This document shows, in pieces, positions 9,632 to 20,275 of a stretch of DNA of 64,000 bases. The notes under the pieces were generated by a model that saw nothing but the letters and a program-made list of their open reading frames with translations, did not search any database and was not told where the DNA came from. Each line of letters opens with the position of its first letter. The stretch's first letter is position 1. The translations under genes were made by a program, and so were the position numbers. The stretch is taken from positions 1 to 64,000 of the forward strand of contig CAJFUA010000072.1 of NCBI GenBank assembly GCA_904420085.1. Direction: 5' to 3'. This DNA is from an uncultured Eubacterium sp. (lineage in GTDB: Bacteria > Bacillota > Clostridia > Lachnospirales > Lachnospiraceae).

Positions 9632-9726
9632 GTGAGAATTATCAGTGAGAAGTGAGAATTTTCAAAGTGAAAATGTTCATAGGGTGAAAATGTTCAGGTG
9701 AAACATTTTCAGACGTAAATGTTCAG
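9632..9726. repeat. array of six degenerate 13-mers, consensus about GTGARAATKTTCA (dyad TGAA-N4-TTCA)
   Basis: GTGAGAATTATCA (9632), GTGAGAATTTTCA (9652), GTGAAAATGTTCA (9667), GTGAAAATGTTCA (9684), TGAAACATTTTCA (9699), CGTAAATGTTCA (9714). Confidence 0.75.
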
Positions 9727-9797
9727 AGTATTTTTTTGTACACTTTTTGGGGGAAAGGTGGTATGATGTAGAAGTATGTTCAAAAAGGAGGAAGATT

Positions 9798-10802
9798 ATG
9801 TTAGGAGATAAGAAAGTTTCGTATAGTGCCATGCAGTCTACAGGCACACTGACACTTGGAAATTATTTAGGAGCTCTGGATAACTGGCTGAAAATGCAGG
9901 AAGAATATGAGTGCTTTTATGCCATCGCAGATTTGCATTCTCTTACAATCAGACAAAATCCAACTGAGTTAAGACAGAGAGCCAGAGATTTATATATATT
10001 GTATGTGGCAGCAGGACTGGATCCGAAGAAAAACTGTATTTATTTCCAGTCTCATGTTTCAGCCCATGCAGAACTTGCATGGATTTTAAACTGCTTTACT
10101 TATATGGGTGAACTGAACAGAATGACCCAGTTTAAAGATAAGGCGGCAAAACATTCAGACAATATTAATGCAGGACTTTTTACATATCCGACGTTAATGG
10201 CTGCGGATATTTTACTGTATCAGGCAGATGTGGTTCCGGTAGGAGCCGACCAAAAACAGCATTTGGAAATTACCCGGGATATTGCAAATCGGTTTAACGG
10301 AATTTATGGAGATGTATTTACAATCCCTGAACCGTATATTGGGAAGGCGACTGCAAAAATTATGAGCCTTCAGGAGCCGACGAAAAAAATGTCTAAGTCG
10401 GATGAAAATCCGAATTCCTGTATTTTGCTTATGGATGATACAGATACCATTATCAGAAAATTTAAAAGAGCAGTTACAGATTCAGATATGGAAATCAGAT
10501 ATTCTGATGAAAAGCCGGGCATCCAGAACCTTATCAACATTTATTCATGTATTACCGGAAAAACAGTCAGCGAGATTGAGAATGAATTTGACGGAAAAGG
10601 ATATGGAGAATTTAAAATTGCCGTGGGAGAGACTGTGGCAGACAGATTGAAACCTCTTCAGGACAGATTTTATGAATTAAAGAAAGATAAGGAATATCTG
10701 AACGGAGTGATTAAAGAGAACGATGAAAAAGCGGCATATTTTGCCAATAAAACATTGCGCAAGGTTCAGAAGAAAGTGGGGCTGACAGAGAGAAATCGAT
10801 AG
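9798..10802 (+). CDS. trpS: tryptophan--tRNA ligase
   Basis: Class I aaRS motifs TGTLTLGNYLGAL and KKMSKSDENPNS; AAAGGAGGA RBS before ATG at 9798, so the track start at 9747 is probably too far upstream. Confidence 0.95.
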   Translation: MLGDKKVSYSAMQSTGTLTLGNYLGALDNWLKMQEEYECFYAIADLHSLTIRQNPTELRQRARDLYILYVAAGLDPKKNCIYFQSHVSAHAELAWILNCFTYMGELNRMTQFKDKAAKHSDNINAGLFTYPTLMAADILLYQADVVPVGADQKQHLEITRDIANRFNGIYGDVFTIPEPYIGKATAKIMSLQEPTKKMSKSDENPNSCILLMDDTDTIIRKFKRAVTDSDMEIRYSDEKPGIQNLINIYSCITGKTVSEIENEFDGKGYGEFKIAVGETVADRLKPLQDRFYELKKDKEYLNGVIKENDEKAAYFANKTLRKVQKKVGLTERNR

Positions 10803-10897
10803 TTTTTGATTTCTTTTTATAGATGCAGAATTTTTAATTTTTGACGGTGTGTGAATATTTCAAAAAATATACTCTTTTGTGAAAGGTAAAAAATAAG

Positions 10898-10959
10898 AAA
10901 AATCAGTTTGTCGTAATGGACACCCATGTGTCTGACGGTTACGATGAACTGATTTTTTT
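10898..10959. terminator. bidirectional terminator, trpS / Pr6Pr protein
   Basis: AAAAATCAGTTTGTCGTAA...TTACGATGAACTGATTTTTTT long hairpin. Confidence 0.8.
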
Positions 10960-11670
10960 GTCTGTTTTTTTCTGTAGTTTTTGAAAGATTCCCCGTTGAT
11001 TCAAGAAACTGTCGGTAAATACAATAATAAAATTAACTGCAAGGAAAATGCCTACCAGAAAAAGAATATACAGAAAACATTTTCCATAGCCGATACTTTC
11101 GTAGTTTAAAAAGAAATAAGGATATTTAGGAACATTGATAAATTCTTCCGGGGCATTACACTGGCATCGGGTAAAAAAGCATACAATATAAATAAACGGA
11201 AAAGCTAACCATGTAAGGATATGATTCCATCGGAACAGCCCTTTGGGCTGAAAAAACAGCCAGTCCAAAATAAACATGTAAGGAACTACGTAGTGTGCAA
11301 GAATACTTTCTACGGGAAGCCCTAAAGAAGTCATCGTATCATCCGGCAGTATAATCTTGTGTTCCGAAAAATGGTAGACAAGAAAGGTACATGTAATGGA
11401 TGCCAGCGCCATTCCCTTAAAATAAATGAGAAGTTTAGAGCGTGTATCTTTCCCGGTAAAATGCTTGACTAAAAGGACAATCATAAAAACAAGACAGAAA
11501 ATATTGCTCCACAGTGTAAAAAAACTAAATTCATGGACATTTACATTTCTGTCATTCAAATCAAAGTGTATAAAAATTCCGGTGGCACAAATGATGATAA
11601 ATGTGATTCTGTATACTAATTCGAATTTGTGTTTCATTTCTAAAATCATGCCTTTCAATCCTTTTTCCAT
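10939..11670 (-). CDS. Pr6Pr-family integral membrane protein
   Basis: Six predicted TM segments; FSFFTLWSNIFCLVFMI and HYVVPYMFILDWLFF. Confidence 0.8.
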   Translation of the reverse strand: MEKGLKGMILEMKHKFELVYRITFIIICATGIFIHFDLNDRNVNVHEFSFFTLWSNIFCLVFMIVLLVKHFTGKDTRSKLLIYFKGMALASITCTFLVYHFSEHKIILPDDTMTSLGLPVESILAHYVVPYMFILDWLFFQPKGLFRWNHILTWLAFPFIYIVCFFTRCQCNAPEEFINVPKYPYFFLNYESIGYGKCFLYILFLVGIFLAVNFIIVFTDSFLNQRGIFQKLQKKTDKKISSS

Positions 11671-11756
11671 ATTATTATTTCCAAAGAGAGTGATAAAATA
11701 GTTGTAAATATTTTCTTTAAAAAATCACATAAAATATATTGACAAAGCACAAACCA

Positions 11757-11778
11757 CAAGTTTTGGTGATAAAACTTG
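11757..11778. promoter_or_regulatory. operator-like inverted repeat overlapping a -35 box
   Basis: CAAGTTTT-ggtgat-AAAACTTG perfect 8-bp arms; overlaps TTGAAG at 11776. Confidence 0.55.
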
Positions 11779-11804
11779 AAGAAAAACCCTATATATTGTA
11801 TAAT
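11776..11804 (+). promoter_or_regulatory. sigma-A-type promoter for GNAT/phosphatase/topoisomerase genes
   Basis: TTGAAG-17 nt-TATAAT. Confidence 0.65.
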
Positions 11805-11862
11805 ATGTTAGTTAAAGTGGCTGGGTTCTGCCACAAAATATGAATGCAGACAGAGAAGACAG

Positions 11863-12279
11863 ATGATGTTTTTAAAAGATAACGAATTAGATACAAATAC
11901 ATACTTAAATTTACGAAAATCAGTGGCGTGGAAACCTCTTACCGAAGAACAGGCAGAGAAGGCCATAGCGGGCAGTCTGCTGACGGTGGTTGCTTATGAT
12001 GATGACATGCCGGTAGGTATGGGGCGCATTGTAGGAGACGGTGCGGTCATCTGCTATATACAGGATCTGATTGTGATTCCGGAGTATCAGGGAACCGGCG
12101 TAGGACAGGCGATTATGGAGAGCCTGATTGATTATGTAAAAGAAATCAGACTTCCTGACACCCAGATTATGCTGGATCTGATGTGTGCCACAGGCAGAGA
12201 GGATTTTTATAAAAAATATGGATTTATTGCCAGACCTACAGAAAAACTGGGACCTGGAATGATTATGTACATTAATTAA
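11863..12279 (+). CDS. GNAT family N-acetyltransferase
   Basis: VIPEYQGTGVGQAIMESLI acetyl-CoA binding motif. Confidence 0.92.
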   Translation: MMFLKDNELDTNTYLNLRKSVAWKPLTEEQAEKAIAGSLLTVVAYDDDMPVGMGRIVGDGAVICYIQDLIVIPEYQGTGVGQAIMESLIDYVKEIRLPDTQIMLDLMCATGREDFYKKYGFIARPTEKLGPGMIMYIN

Positions 12280-12290
12280 AGAGGTGAATC

Positions 12291-12992
12291 ATGAATATTT
12301 ATTTCATTCGGCACGGGAGACAGAACAGCAGGCTGTGTAATGTGAATGTGGAACTTTCCAAAGAAGGAAAGGAACAGGCACGGCTTGTGGGAGAAAGGCT
12401 GAAAACTTACAATATTGAAGCTGTTTATTCCAGTCATCTGACGCGGGCAAAAGAGACAGCGGATATCATCAATCAATATTTAGAAAAACCGAGAGTGATT
12501 GATGAAAGATGGCAGGAAGCCAATTTTGGCGGACTTACCGGGCTGACGAACGAAGTCATAAACCGGAAATACGGCAAGTTTCTGGAGAAGAGAGCGACCA
12601 TGACAGAGGATATTCCTTATCCTGATGGTGGGGAAAACTGCCGGATGGTATTTGAGCGTTCCTATGCGGCATTAAAAGAATTGGTAAAAGAACCTTATGA
12701 AAATGTGTGTGTCGTAACCCACGGAGGGGTATTGAGGGCACTGCTTACAGGACTGACAGGAGCAGATTATGCCAAATGGCTCACCTATGGCAGACAGATA
12801 GAAAATTGCAGTATTACCCATATTATGTATGATGAAACAATGGGAACATTTCATATAGAGCGGTTTAATGATTTTGCTCATTTTGAAGGAAAAGACTATC
12901 TGATGAGAAAACATTTTGGAAGTGGATTTTTTCAAATGAAAGCACAGCCGGAAACCGGCGGCGAAAACAATAAGAGTGGAGAGGGAAGATAA
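12291..12992 (+). CDS. histidine phosphatase (phosphoglycerate mutase-like)
   Basis: FIRHGRQ and VVTHGGVLRALL motifs. Confidence 0.92.
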   Translation: MNIYFIRHGRQNSRLCNVNVELSKEGKEQARLVGERLKTYNIEAVYSSHLTRAKETADIINQYLEKPRVIDERWQEANFGGLTGLTNEVINRKYGKFLEKRATMTEDIPYPDGGENCRMVFERSYAALKELVKEPYENVCVVTHGGVLRALLTGLTGADYAKWLTYGRQIENCSITHIMYDETMGTFHIERFNDFAHFEGKDYLMRKHFGSGFFQMKAQPETGGENNKSGEGR

Positions 12993-14899
12993 TGGCAAAT
13001 AAATACGACGGAAACAGTATTTCCGTATTGGAAGGATTAGAGCCGGTACGAAAGAGACCGGGTATGTATATTGGAAGTGTGGGAACAAAGGGTCTGAATC
13101 ATCTGATATATGAAATTGTGGACAATGCAGTGGATGAACATCTGGCAGGATACTGTTCTGAGATTATGGTCACGTTAGAGAAGGACGGTTCTGCCACCAT
13201 CAAAGATAACGGCAGAGGAATTCCTGTTGATTTGAATGAACAGACCGGACGTCCTGCGGTGGAGGTGGTGTTTACCACACTTCATGCCGGAGGTAAGTTT
13301 GGAGACGGGAATTATAAGATTTCAGGAGGTCTCCACGGAGTAGGTTCCTCCGTTGTAAACGCATTGTCTTTATGGCTGGAGGTCAATGTAAAGCGTGATG
13401 GTAAAATTTATAATCAGCGATATGAACAGGGAAAAATCTGTTACGATTTGAAAGTAGACGGTACATGCAGAAAGAATGATACAGGTACCACAGTCAGTTT
13501 CTTCCCGGATGGGGAAATTTTTGAGAAAACTTATTTTAAGGCGGATTCTATTAAGAGCAGGCTTCACGAAACGGCATATTTGAATCCGGAACTTACCATT
13601 ATATTTGAGAATAAGCGTGTGGGAGAAGAGGAAGAAGTGACATTCCACGAACCTGACGGCATCAGGGCGTTTATTGCAGATATGAATAAGGAAAAAGAGA
13701 AAGTTACGGATATTGTTTACTTTAAAAATGATATGGACGGTATCGAAATTGAAATAGCCTTTCAGTATATTAATGAATTTACGGAGAATATTTCAGGTTT
13801 CTGTAATAACATTTATACACAGGAAGGCGGAACCCATATAACAGGATTTAAGTCAGTTCTCACACAGACCATTAATCAGTATGCCCGAGAGTTGGGAACG
13901 CTGAAGGAAAAGGATGCGAATTTCACCGGGGCAGACGTAAGAAACGGTCTTGTGGCAGTGGTGGCATGTAAGCATCCTGACCCGAGATTCGAGGGACAGA
14001 CGAAGACAAAACTGGATAACCCGGATGCAGAAAAAGCAACAAAAAACATTGCCGGGGAGCAGTTGGTGCTGTTCTTTGACAAGAATCTGGAAACGTTGAA
14101 AAATGTAATCAGTTGTGCGGAAAAGTCGGCAAAGATTCGTAAATCTGAGGAAAAAGCAAAGACAAATATGCTGTCAAAAAGCAAATTTTCCATTGACAGT
14201 AACGGAAAACTGGCAAATTGTGAAAGCCGGAAACCACAGGAATGCGAAATTTTTATTGTAGAGGGTGATTCCGCCGGAGGTTCTGCAAAAACAGCCAGAG
14301 ACAGAAAGACTCAGGCGATTATGCCGATTCGAGGAAAAATATTAAATGTGGAAAAAGCCTCCATGGATAAGGTTCTGGCAAACGCAGAAATCAAAACAAT
14401 GATTAACGCCTTCGGCTGTGGATTTTCCGAAGGGTACGGCAACGACTTTGATATAGATAAATTAAAGTTTCACAAGATTATCATCATGACTGATGCAGAT
14501 GTGGACGGTTCCCATATTGATACATTGCTTTTAACCTTTTTCTATCGGTTTATGCCGGAACTGATTACCCACGGACATGTATATATTGCCACCCCGCCTT
14601 TATATAAAGTGGTGCCAAAACGGGGAGAGGGCGAATATTTATATGACGATAAGGCGTTGGAAAAATACAGAAAAACTCACAATGGTTTCACATTACAGCG
14701 TTATAAAGGACTTGGAGAGATGGATCCGGAACAGCTGTGGGAGACAACCCTTGACCCGGAAAGAAGAATCTTAAAACAGGTAGAAATCGAAGATGCACGT
14801 CTGGCTTCTGATGTGACCAGTATGCTGATGGGCAGCGAGGTTGCTCCAAGAAGAGAATTTATTTACAAACATGCAAAAGATGCAGATTTAGATATTTAA
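12992..14899 (+). CDS. type IIA DNA topoisomerase subunit B (ParE/GyrB-type)
   Basis: YIGSVGTKGLNHLIYEIVDNAVDEHLAGYC, EGDSAGGSAK, TDADVDGSHI. Confidence 0.92.
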   Translation: MANKYDGNSISVLEGLEPVRKRPGMYIGSVGTKGLNHLIYEIVDNAVDEHLAGYCSEIMVTLEKDGSATIKDNGRGIPVDLNEQTGRPAVEVVFTTLHAGGKFGDGNYKISGGLHGVGSSVVNALSLWLEVNVKRDGKIYNQRYEQGKICYDLKVDGTCRKNDTGTTVSFFPDGEIFEKTYFKADSIKSRLHETAYLNPELTIIFENKRVGEEEEVTFHEPDGIRAFIADMNKEKEKVTDIVYFKNDMDGIEIEIAFQYINEFTENISGFCNNIYTQEGGTHITGFKSVLTQTINQYARELGTLKEKDANFTGADVRNGLVAVVACKHPDPRFEGQTKTKLDNPDAEKATKNIAGEQLVLFFDKNLETLKNVISCAEKSAKIRKSEEKAKTNMLSKSKFSIDSNGKLANCESRKPQECEIFIVEGDSAGGSAKTARDRKTQAIMPIRGKILNVEKASMDKVLANAEIKTMINAFGCGFSEGYGNDFDIDKLKFHKIIIMTDADVDGSHIDTLLLTFFYRFMPELITHGHVYIATPPLYKVVPKRGEGEYLYDDKALEKYRKTHNGFTLQRYKGLGEMDPEQLWETTLDPERRILKQVEIEDARLASDVTSMLMGSEVAPRREFIYKHAKDADLDI

Positions 14900-14909
14900 G
14901 GAGGGGAAA

Positions 14910-17303
14910 ATGGCAGAGCAGATTATAAAAACAGAATATTCTGAAGTAATGCAGAAAAGCTATATAGATTACGCTATGAGCGTTATTTGCGCCAGAGCCC
15001 TTCCGGATGCAAGGGACGGACTGAAACCGGTGCAGAGACGTGTTTTATATGCCATGGATCAGTTGAACCTGGATCATGATAAACCACATCGTAAATCAGC
15101 CCGTATCGTAGGTGATACCATGGGTAAATATCATCCTCACGGTGACAGTTCCATTTATGAGACTTTGGTGGGACTGGCTCAGGAATTTAAAAAAGGCATG
15201 GCTCTGGTGGATGGGCATGGAAACTTCGGATCCATTGAAGGAGACGGAGCTGCCGCCATGCGTTATACGGAAGCAAAACTGCAAAAGTTTACAGAGGATG
15301 TATACCTTGCGGATTTAAACAAAGACGTGGTAGATTTTGTGCCCAACTTTGATGAGACAGAAAAGGAACCGCAGGTGCTTCCGGTAAGAGTGCCGAACCT
15401 GCTGGTAAACGGTGCGGAAGGTATTGCAGTAGGTATGACGACCAATATTCCACCACACAATCTGGGTGAAGTAATTGATGCCGTCATTGCCTATATGGAG
15501 AAAAACAGTATTACCACAGAAGAGCTATTAAAGATTGTCCATGGCCCGGATTTTCCAACAGGCGGTATCGTGGCAAATAAATCCGAGTTATTAAATATCT
15601 ACGAAACCGGCTCAGGAAAAATCAAACTTCGGGGGAAACTGGAGTTTGAGAAAGGAAAAGGTCGGGAAAAGGACAAACTGGTTATTACGGAGATTCCGTA
15701 TACCATGATTGGAACAGGTATCAGTAAGTTTATTTCAGATGTTATCGACTTGGTTGAGACGAAGAAGACCGGTGATATTGTAGATATTTCCAACGCATCC
15801 AACAAGGACGGTATCCGAATTGTTTTGGAGTTGAAAAAAGGAGCGGATGTTGAAAAACTGAAAAACATGCTCTACAAGAAAACAAAGTTGGAGGATACGT
15901 TCGGTGTAAATATGCTTGCCATTGCTGACGGAAGGCCGGAAGTGATGGGACTGAAAAAGACGATACAGTATCATGTGGAGTTCCAATACGAACTTGCCAC
16001 ACGGAAATATACCACATTGCTGAATAAGGCATTGGAGCAGAAAGAAGTAAAAGAAGGTCTGATAAAGGCAACAAACATCATTGATTTGATTATCGAGATT
16101 ATCAGAGGGTGCGAAAGCCAGAAGCAGGTAAAGGAATGTCTCGTACACGGAAAGACAGAAGGAATCCAATTTAAAAATCCGGAGTCAAGGATTCTGGCAG
16201 GAAACCTTTCCTTTACGGAGCGTCAGGCACAGGCGATTCTTGATTTAAGACTGGCAAAACTGATTGGTCTGGAAATTATGGCACTTCAGAAAGAGTATGA
16301 AGAACTGGTAAATCAGATTGCAGATTATGAGGAAATTCTTCATAGCAGACGTGCCATGATGCGGGCAATAAAAAAAGATTTGCAGTCCATTAAAAAAGAA
16401 TACGGCAGGGAGAGACGCACTGTAATCGAAGATGGAGAAGAAGCAGTGTATGACGAAAATGCTTTTGTGGAACAGGAAGTTGTGTTTGTTCAGGATAAAT
16501 TTGGATATGCAAAACTGTTAGAGCCGGCTGTGTTTGACAGAAATATTCAGTCGGTTACAAAAGATAACCGATATTACTTTAGCTGCATGAACACGGACAG
16601 TATCTGCATTTTTACCGACAATGGCAACGTTCATCAGATTAAGGTACAGAGTATACCGATGAAAAAAGTACGGGAAAAAGGTGTTCCAATTGACAACCTT
16701 GGCAATTACTCCAGCCAGGGAGAGAATATTGTGGCATTGATGTCCTTTGACCGGATAAAGAATAGAAAACTTCTGTTCACTACGAAAAATGGAATGATAA
16801 AACTGGTAGACGGCAGTGAGTTTGAGACAAACCGAAAGACCATGTCAGCTACAAAACTGGGCAAAGATGATGAGGTGGTGTCTGTATTGGTTACAAGAGT
16901 ATCTGAAAAAGAAACAGTACAGCCCGATATGGAAAGACCGGTTGTACTGTCCGGCGGCTCTGATGAGTTTGAACCGTTGGATTTCGAACAGATGGAATTT
17001 GGCCAGATGGATATGCTGGATCAGGAGCAGACGGATACGGAATTGCAGTATACAAGAGAGATACTGGTTCTTCAGACCAACGAAGGTATATTCTTGAGAT
17101 TTCCAATCAAAGAGGTGCCGGAAATGAAGAAAGCCACACTGGGCGTTAAGGGAATCAAATTAAATCCGGAAGATTTTGTTTCCAACGTTTACCTTCTTGA
17201 TATAGGTGATAATGAAGTGGTAGAATATAAAGGCAAAAAAATCGATCTTAGAAAATTAAAGATCGGCAAAAGAGGTACAAAAGGCGTTAAGGTAAGACGT
17301 TAA
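14910..17303 (+). CDS. type IIA DNA topoisomerase subunit A (ParC/GyrA-type, no GyrA box)
   Basis: [52 protein letters not shown] (catalytic Tyr); no QRRGGKG motif. Confidence 0.92.
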   Translation: MAEQIIKTEYSEVMQKSYIDYAMSVICARALPDARDGLKPVQRRVLYAMDQLNLDHDKPHRKSARIVGDTMGKYHPHGDSSIYETLVGLAQEFKKGMALVDGHGNFGSIEGDGAAAMRYTEAKLQKFTEDVYLADLNKDVVDFVPNFDETEKEPQVLPVRVPNLLVNGAEGIAVGMTTNIPPHNLGEVIDAVIAYMEKNSITTEELLKIVHGPDFPTGGIVANKSELLNIYETGSGKIKLRGKLEFEKGKGREKDKLVITEIPYTMIGTGISKFISDVIDLVETKKTGDIVDISNASNKDGIRIVLELKKGADVEKLKNMLYKKTKLEDTFGVNMLAIADGRPEVMGLKKTIQYHVEFQYELATRKYTTLLNKALEQKEVKEGLIKATNIIDLIIEIIRGCESQKQVKECLVHGKTEGIQFKNPESRILAGNLSFTERQAQAILDLRLAKLIGLEIMALQKEYEELVNQIADYEEILHSRRAMMRAIKKDLQSIKKEYGRERRTVIEDGEEAVYDENAFVEQEVVFVQDKFGYAKLLEPAVFDRNIQSVTKDNRYYFSCMNTDSICIFTDNGNVHQIKVQSIPMKKVREKGVPIDNLGNYSSQGENIVALMSFDRIKNRKLLFTTKNGMIKLVDGSEFETNRKTMSATKLGKDDEVVSVLVTRVSEKETVQPDMERPVVLSGGSDEFEPLDFEQMEFGQMDMLDQEQTDTELQYTREILVLQTNEGIFLRFPIKEVPEMKKATLGVKGIKLNPEDFVSNVYLLDIGDNEVVEYKGKKIDLRKLKIGKRGTKGVKVRR

Positions 17304-17312
17304 GGAGGATAC

Positions 17313-19442
17313 ATGAGCGTACAGAAGAAAATTTCAAGGCACATCATATCTGTAATGATGACCGTTGTCATGATGATCGGATTATGTGCAGGTTTTTCTA
17401 TACAGGAGATAAAAGCAGACAGTGCTTTCGAAACCAGCATCAGCGGGTTTCCGGACAGTTATAAGCCGTACTTAAGAGCGTTACATGCCAAATATCCTAA
17501 TTGGAAATTTGTTCCGTATAACACCGGAATTAAATTTTCGACAGCGGTAAATAACGAATCCAAGTATGACAGAAGTCTGATTGAAAATAGTTTCAGTAAG
17601 TTTTTAAAATCCACGGCAACCGGTGATTATAATTCGAAAACGGGAACTTATATTGCAAAAGATGGTGCAAGCTGGGTTACGGCATCTAAAAATGCGGTTG
17701 CATATTTTATGGATCCAAGAAATTTTCTGAATGAAAAACATATTTATATGTTTGAAAAATTGTCCTATGACGCTGCAAATCAGACGCAGGCAGGCGTGGA
17801 AGCTATCTTGGACAATACCTTTATGCATAATGTCAATATGGGGTATATCACGACCGGAGGCAAGTACAAAACAACAGACACAAAGTATTCAGCAAAAATA
17901 ATGGAGGCCGCACAGAAAAGTAAAGTAAGCGCCTATTATCTTGCGTCGAAAATTATTCAGGAAGTGGGCTCGGCAAAACATGCAAAATATGCGGGAATGG
18001 GAGCCGGTGGCAGTGTCAACGGCCAATATTCCAAAAAATATACCGGTATTTATAATTTTTATAATATTGGAGCCTACAGCAGCGCCGATCCGATTTCCAA
18101 CGGACTTAAGTGGGCCAGTTCAGGGACTACATATAACAGACCCTGGACAGGACCGGGAAAATCCATTATCGGAGGAGCATCTTATATTGGCGAAACATAT
18201 ATTAATTGCGGACAGGATACGGCATATTATCAGAGGTTCAATGTGAATAAAAACTCAACTTATGGTCTGTATCAGCATCAGTATATGACAAATATATATG
18301 GGGCAGCATCAGAAGCAGCTCTTACAAGTGATGCATATGATGAGATGGGAATTTCGAAACTGGCAAAAACTTTTGTGATTCCGGTGTATACAAGCATGCC
18401 TTCACAGACTGCCACAATTACACTGGGAAATAAAACAAAAACCGGTTCCGTGATTTCCAATGTAAATCTGAGGAAAGGTCCCAGCACGGAATACAACACT
18501 CTGACTACATTAAGCAAAGGTGATCAGGTAACGATATTGAAGGGTGTTGTAACGGATATGGATTTCTGTCTGACATGGCTGAACAATCCGTACTGGTATC
18601 AGATAAAGGTTACAAAAGACGGGAAGTCTTATACGGGATATGTATCGGCTTCTTATGTGACACAGAATAAAGAATTGGAATTGGTAAAAGGTTTAAAAAC
18701 GAAACTGGCTCTCACAAACAGTTCCAAGCAGACCGTTTACTATGTATCGGACAACCCGGGGGTGGCAACGGTGGATTCTTCCGGCAATGTAACAGGAGTG
18801 AAAGCCGGAACTACGACGATTCGGGCATACACGGCAGGCGGAAGTATGAGTTCCGTAACGGTGCAGATTAAGAAGTCTTATGTACCGGACAGACCGGTTG
18901 TTACCGCAAAGTCCAGAAATTATAATTCCATAAAAATCAGTTGGACCAAAGAAACCGGCATTTCCGGATATTATTTATATAAGAAAAATGCCGCAGGCAG
19001 ATATAAAATGATGGCAAAACTGAGCGGAACTACCTTTAGTTATATTGATAAAAAACTGACTACAGGAAAGTCTTACGGTTATAAAGTAAAAGCATACAGA
19101 ATTGTGAGTGGAAAGAAATATAAAAGCCAGAGGTCGAAGCCGGTCAGTGCAAAACCGGTTCCGGGGAAACCGAAAAAACCTGTGATTAAGAAAGGAAAGA
19201 ACAGCTTAAAGGTTTCATGGAATCAGGTAAAAGGCGCTAAAGGATATGTTGTATACAGGCGTACAGGAAAAAAGGGGAAGTACAGGAAAATTTCAACACG
19301 AAAGGGGAAAACTACGGTAACATTCAGAGACAAAAAAGTGGCGGCAGGAACAACATATTATTATAAGGTGGCTGCATACAGAAGGTCGATGAAAAAAAGA
19401 ATATATGGGAAAAAATCAACCGGGACTCATTTGGAGATTTAA
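17313..19442 (+). CDS. secreted N-acetylglucosaminidase-type cell wall hydrolase with SH3b, Big2-like and Fn3 domains
   Basis: Signal peptide; AYYLASKIIQEVG..YNFYNIGA glucosaminidase core; NLRKGPSTEYNTL SH3b; two Fn3-like repeats. Confidence 0.88.
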   Translation: MSVQKKISRHIISVMMTVVMMIGLCAGFSIQEIKADSAFETSISGFPDSYKPYLRALHAKYPNWKFVPYNTGIKFSTAVNNESKYDRSLIENSFSKFLKSTATGDYNSKTGTYIAKDGASWVTASKNAVAYFMDPRNFLNEKHIYMFEKLSYDAANQTQAGVEAILDNTFMHNVNMGYITTGGKYKTTDTKYSAKIMEAAQKSKVSAYYLASKIIQEVGSAKHAKYAGMGAGGSVNGQYSKKYTGIYNFYNIGAYSSADPISNGLKWASSGTTYNRPWTGPGKSIIGGASYIGETYINCGQDTAYYQRFNVNKNSTYGLYQHQYMTNIYGAASEAALTSDAYDEMGISKLAKTFVIPVYTSMPSQTATITLGNKTKTGSVISNVNLRKGPSTEYNTLTTLSKGDQVTILKGVVTDMDFCLTWLNNPYWYQIKVTKDGKSYTGYVSASYVTQNKELELVKGLKTKLALTNSSKQTVYYVSDNPGVATVDSSGNVTGVKAGTTTIRAYTAGGSMSSVTVQIKKSYVPDRPVVTAKSRNYNSIKISWTKETGISGYYLYKKNAAGRYKMMAKLSGTTFSYIDKKLTTGKSYGYKVKAYRIVSGKKYKSQRSKPVSAKPVPGKPKKPVIKKGKNSLKVSWNQVKGAKGYVVYRRTGKKGKYRKISTRKGKTTVTFRDKKVAAGTTYYYKVAAYRRSMKKRIYGKKSTGTHLEI

Positions 19443-19477
19443 GATGCTTTGTATGAGCAGAGGGTTTAGGAGACAAT

Positions 19478-20263
19478 ATGATTAATTTTATTGTATGTGG
19501 ATTAGAAGATATATTGATTCGTAAAGGGGTCAGGGAAATAGAAGACGATACGATAGACATGATTGCACAATTATTGGAAAATAATGTCAGATTTGCCGTG
19601 GCAACGGGATTGAATTATGATTCTGTGAAACCCTTATTTGGAAAAGTGCAAAACGCCATCATTTATATTTGTAATGATGGCGGCACGATTATTTATGAGG
19701 ATAAGGTTATCAGCAAAACAGACATAGACAGGCTGGTCTGTATGGATGTGATTGCAGAAATGGAGAAAGAACCTTTTGTAAATGACATTCGGTTAGTATT
19801 TTCTACAGAGAGGGAAGCGGTTGTTTCTGACGACAATCAGGAGATTATGAATGCTCTGAAGGAAGCAGGAATAACTGCCAGAACAGTAGAAAATTTAAGA
19901 ACGGTATATGGTGATGTAACGAAGATAACGCTCTGGTCTCGAAAAGGTTTTGACGAAAAAACATATGAGTACATATATACAAAATGGGCCGGAAAAGTAA
20001 ATGTGGACATTTCAAATCCAAATCAGGCATTTATTACCGGACCGTATGTAACCAAGGGAACGGCCATTGCGCTGGTTCAGCACGTATTTGATATTTCGGA
20101 AGAAGATACGGTGGTATTTGGTGCCGGTTACAGTGATATTTCCATGTTTGAACATGGTGTTTACAATTATGCCATGCAGTGGGCAGATACACAGGTTAAG
20201 CATGCGGCAAAGCATATTGCCGAAAACGTCAATACTATTTTGGAAGATGTTATGAGAATGTAA
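19478..20263 (+). CDS. HAD family hydrolase (Cof-like)
   Basis: HAD fold: FAVATGLNYDSVKPLF, DTVVFGAGYSDISMFEH. Confidence 0.8.
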   Translation: MINFIVCGLEDILIRKGVREIEDDTIDMIAQLLENNVRFAVATGLNYDSVKPLFGKVQNAIIYICNDGGTIIYEDKVISKTDIDRLVCMDVIAEMEKEPFVNDIRLVFSTEREAVVSDDNQEIMNALKEAGITARTVENLRTVYGDVTKITLWSRKGFDEKTYEYIYTKWAGKVNVDISNPNQAFITGPYVTKGTAIALVQHVFDISEEDTVVFGAGYSDISMFEHGVYNYAMQWADTQVKHAAKHIAENVNTILEDVMRM

Positions 20264-20275
20264 GTTGGAGGAGCT

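Noticed and set aside
9600-9797. T-box riboswitch upstream of trpS
   Set aside because: No AGGGTGGNACCGCG box, specifier stem or terminator/antiterminator pair; AGGTGGTATGATG only superficially resembles it.
15735-16169. 144-aa antisense ORF in the topoisomerase A subunit
   Set aside because: Antisense shadow of a conserved domain, no RBS.
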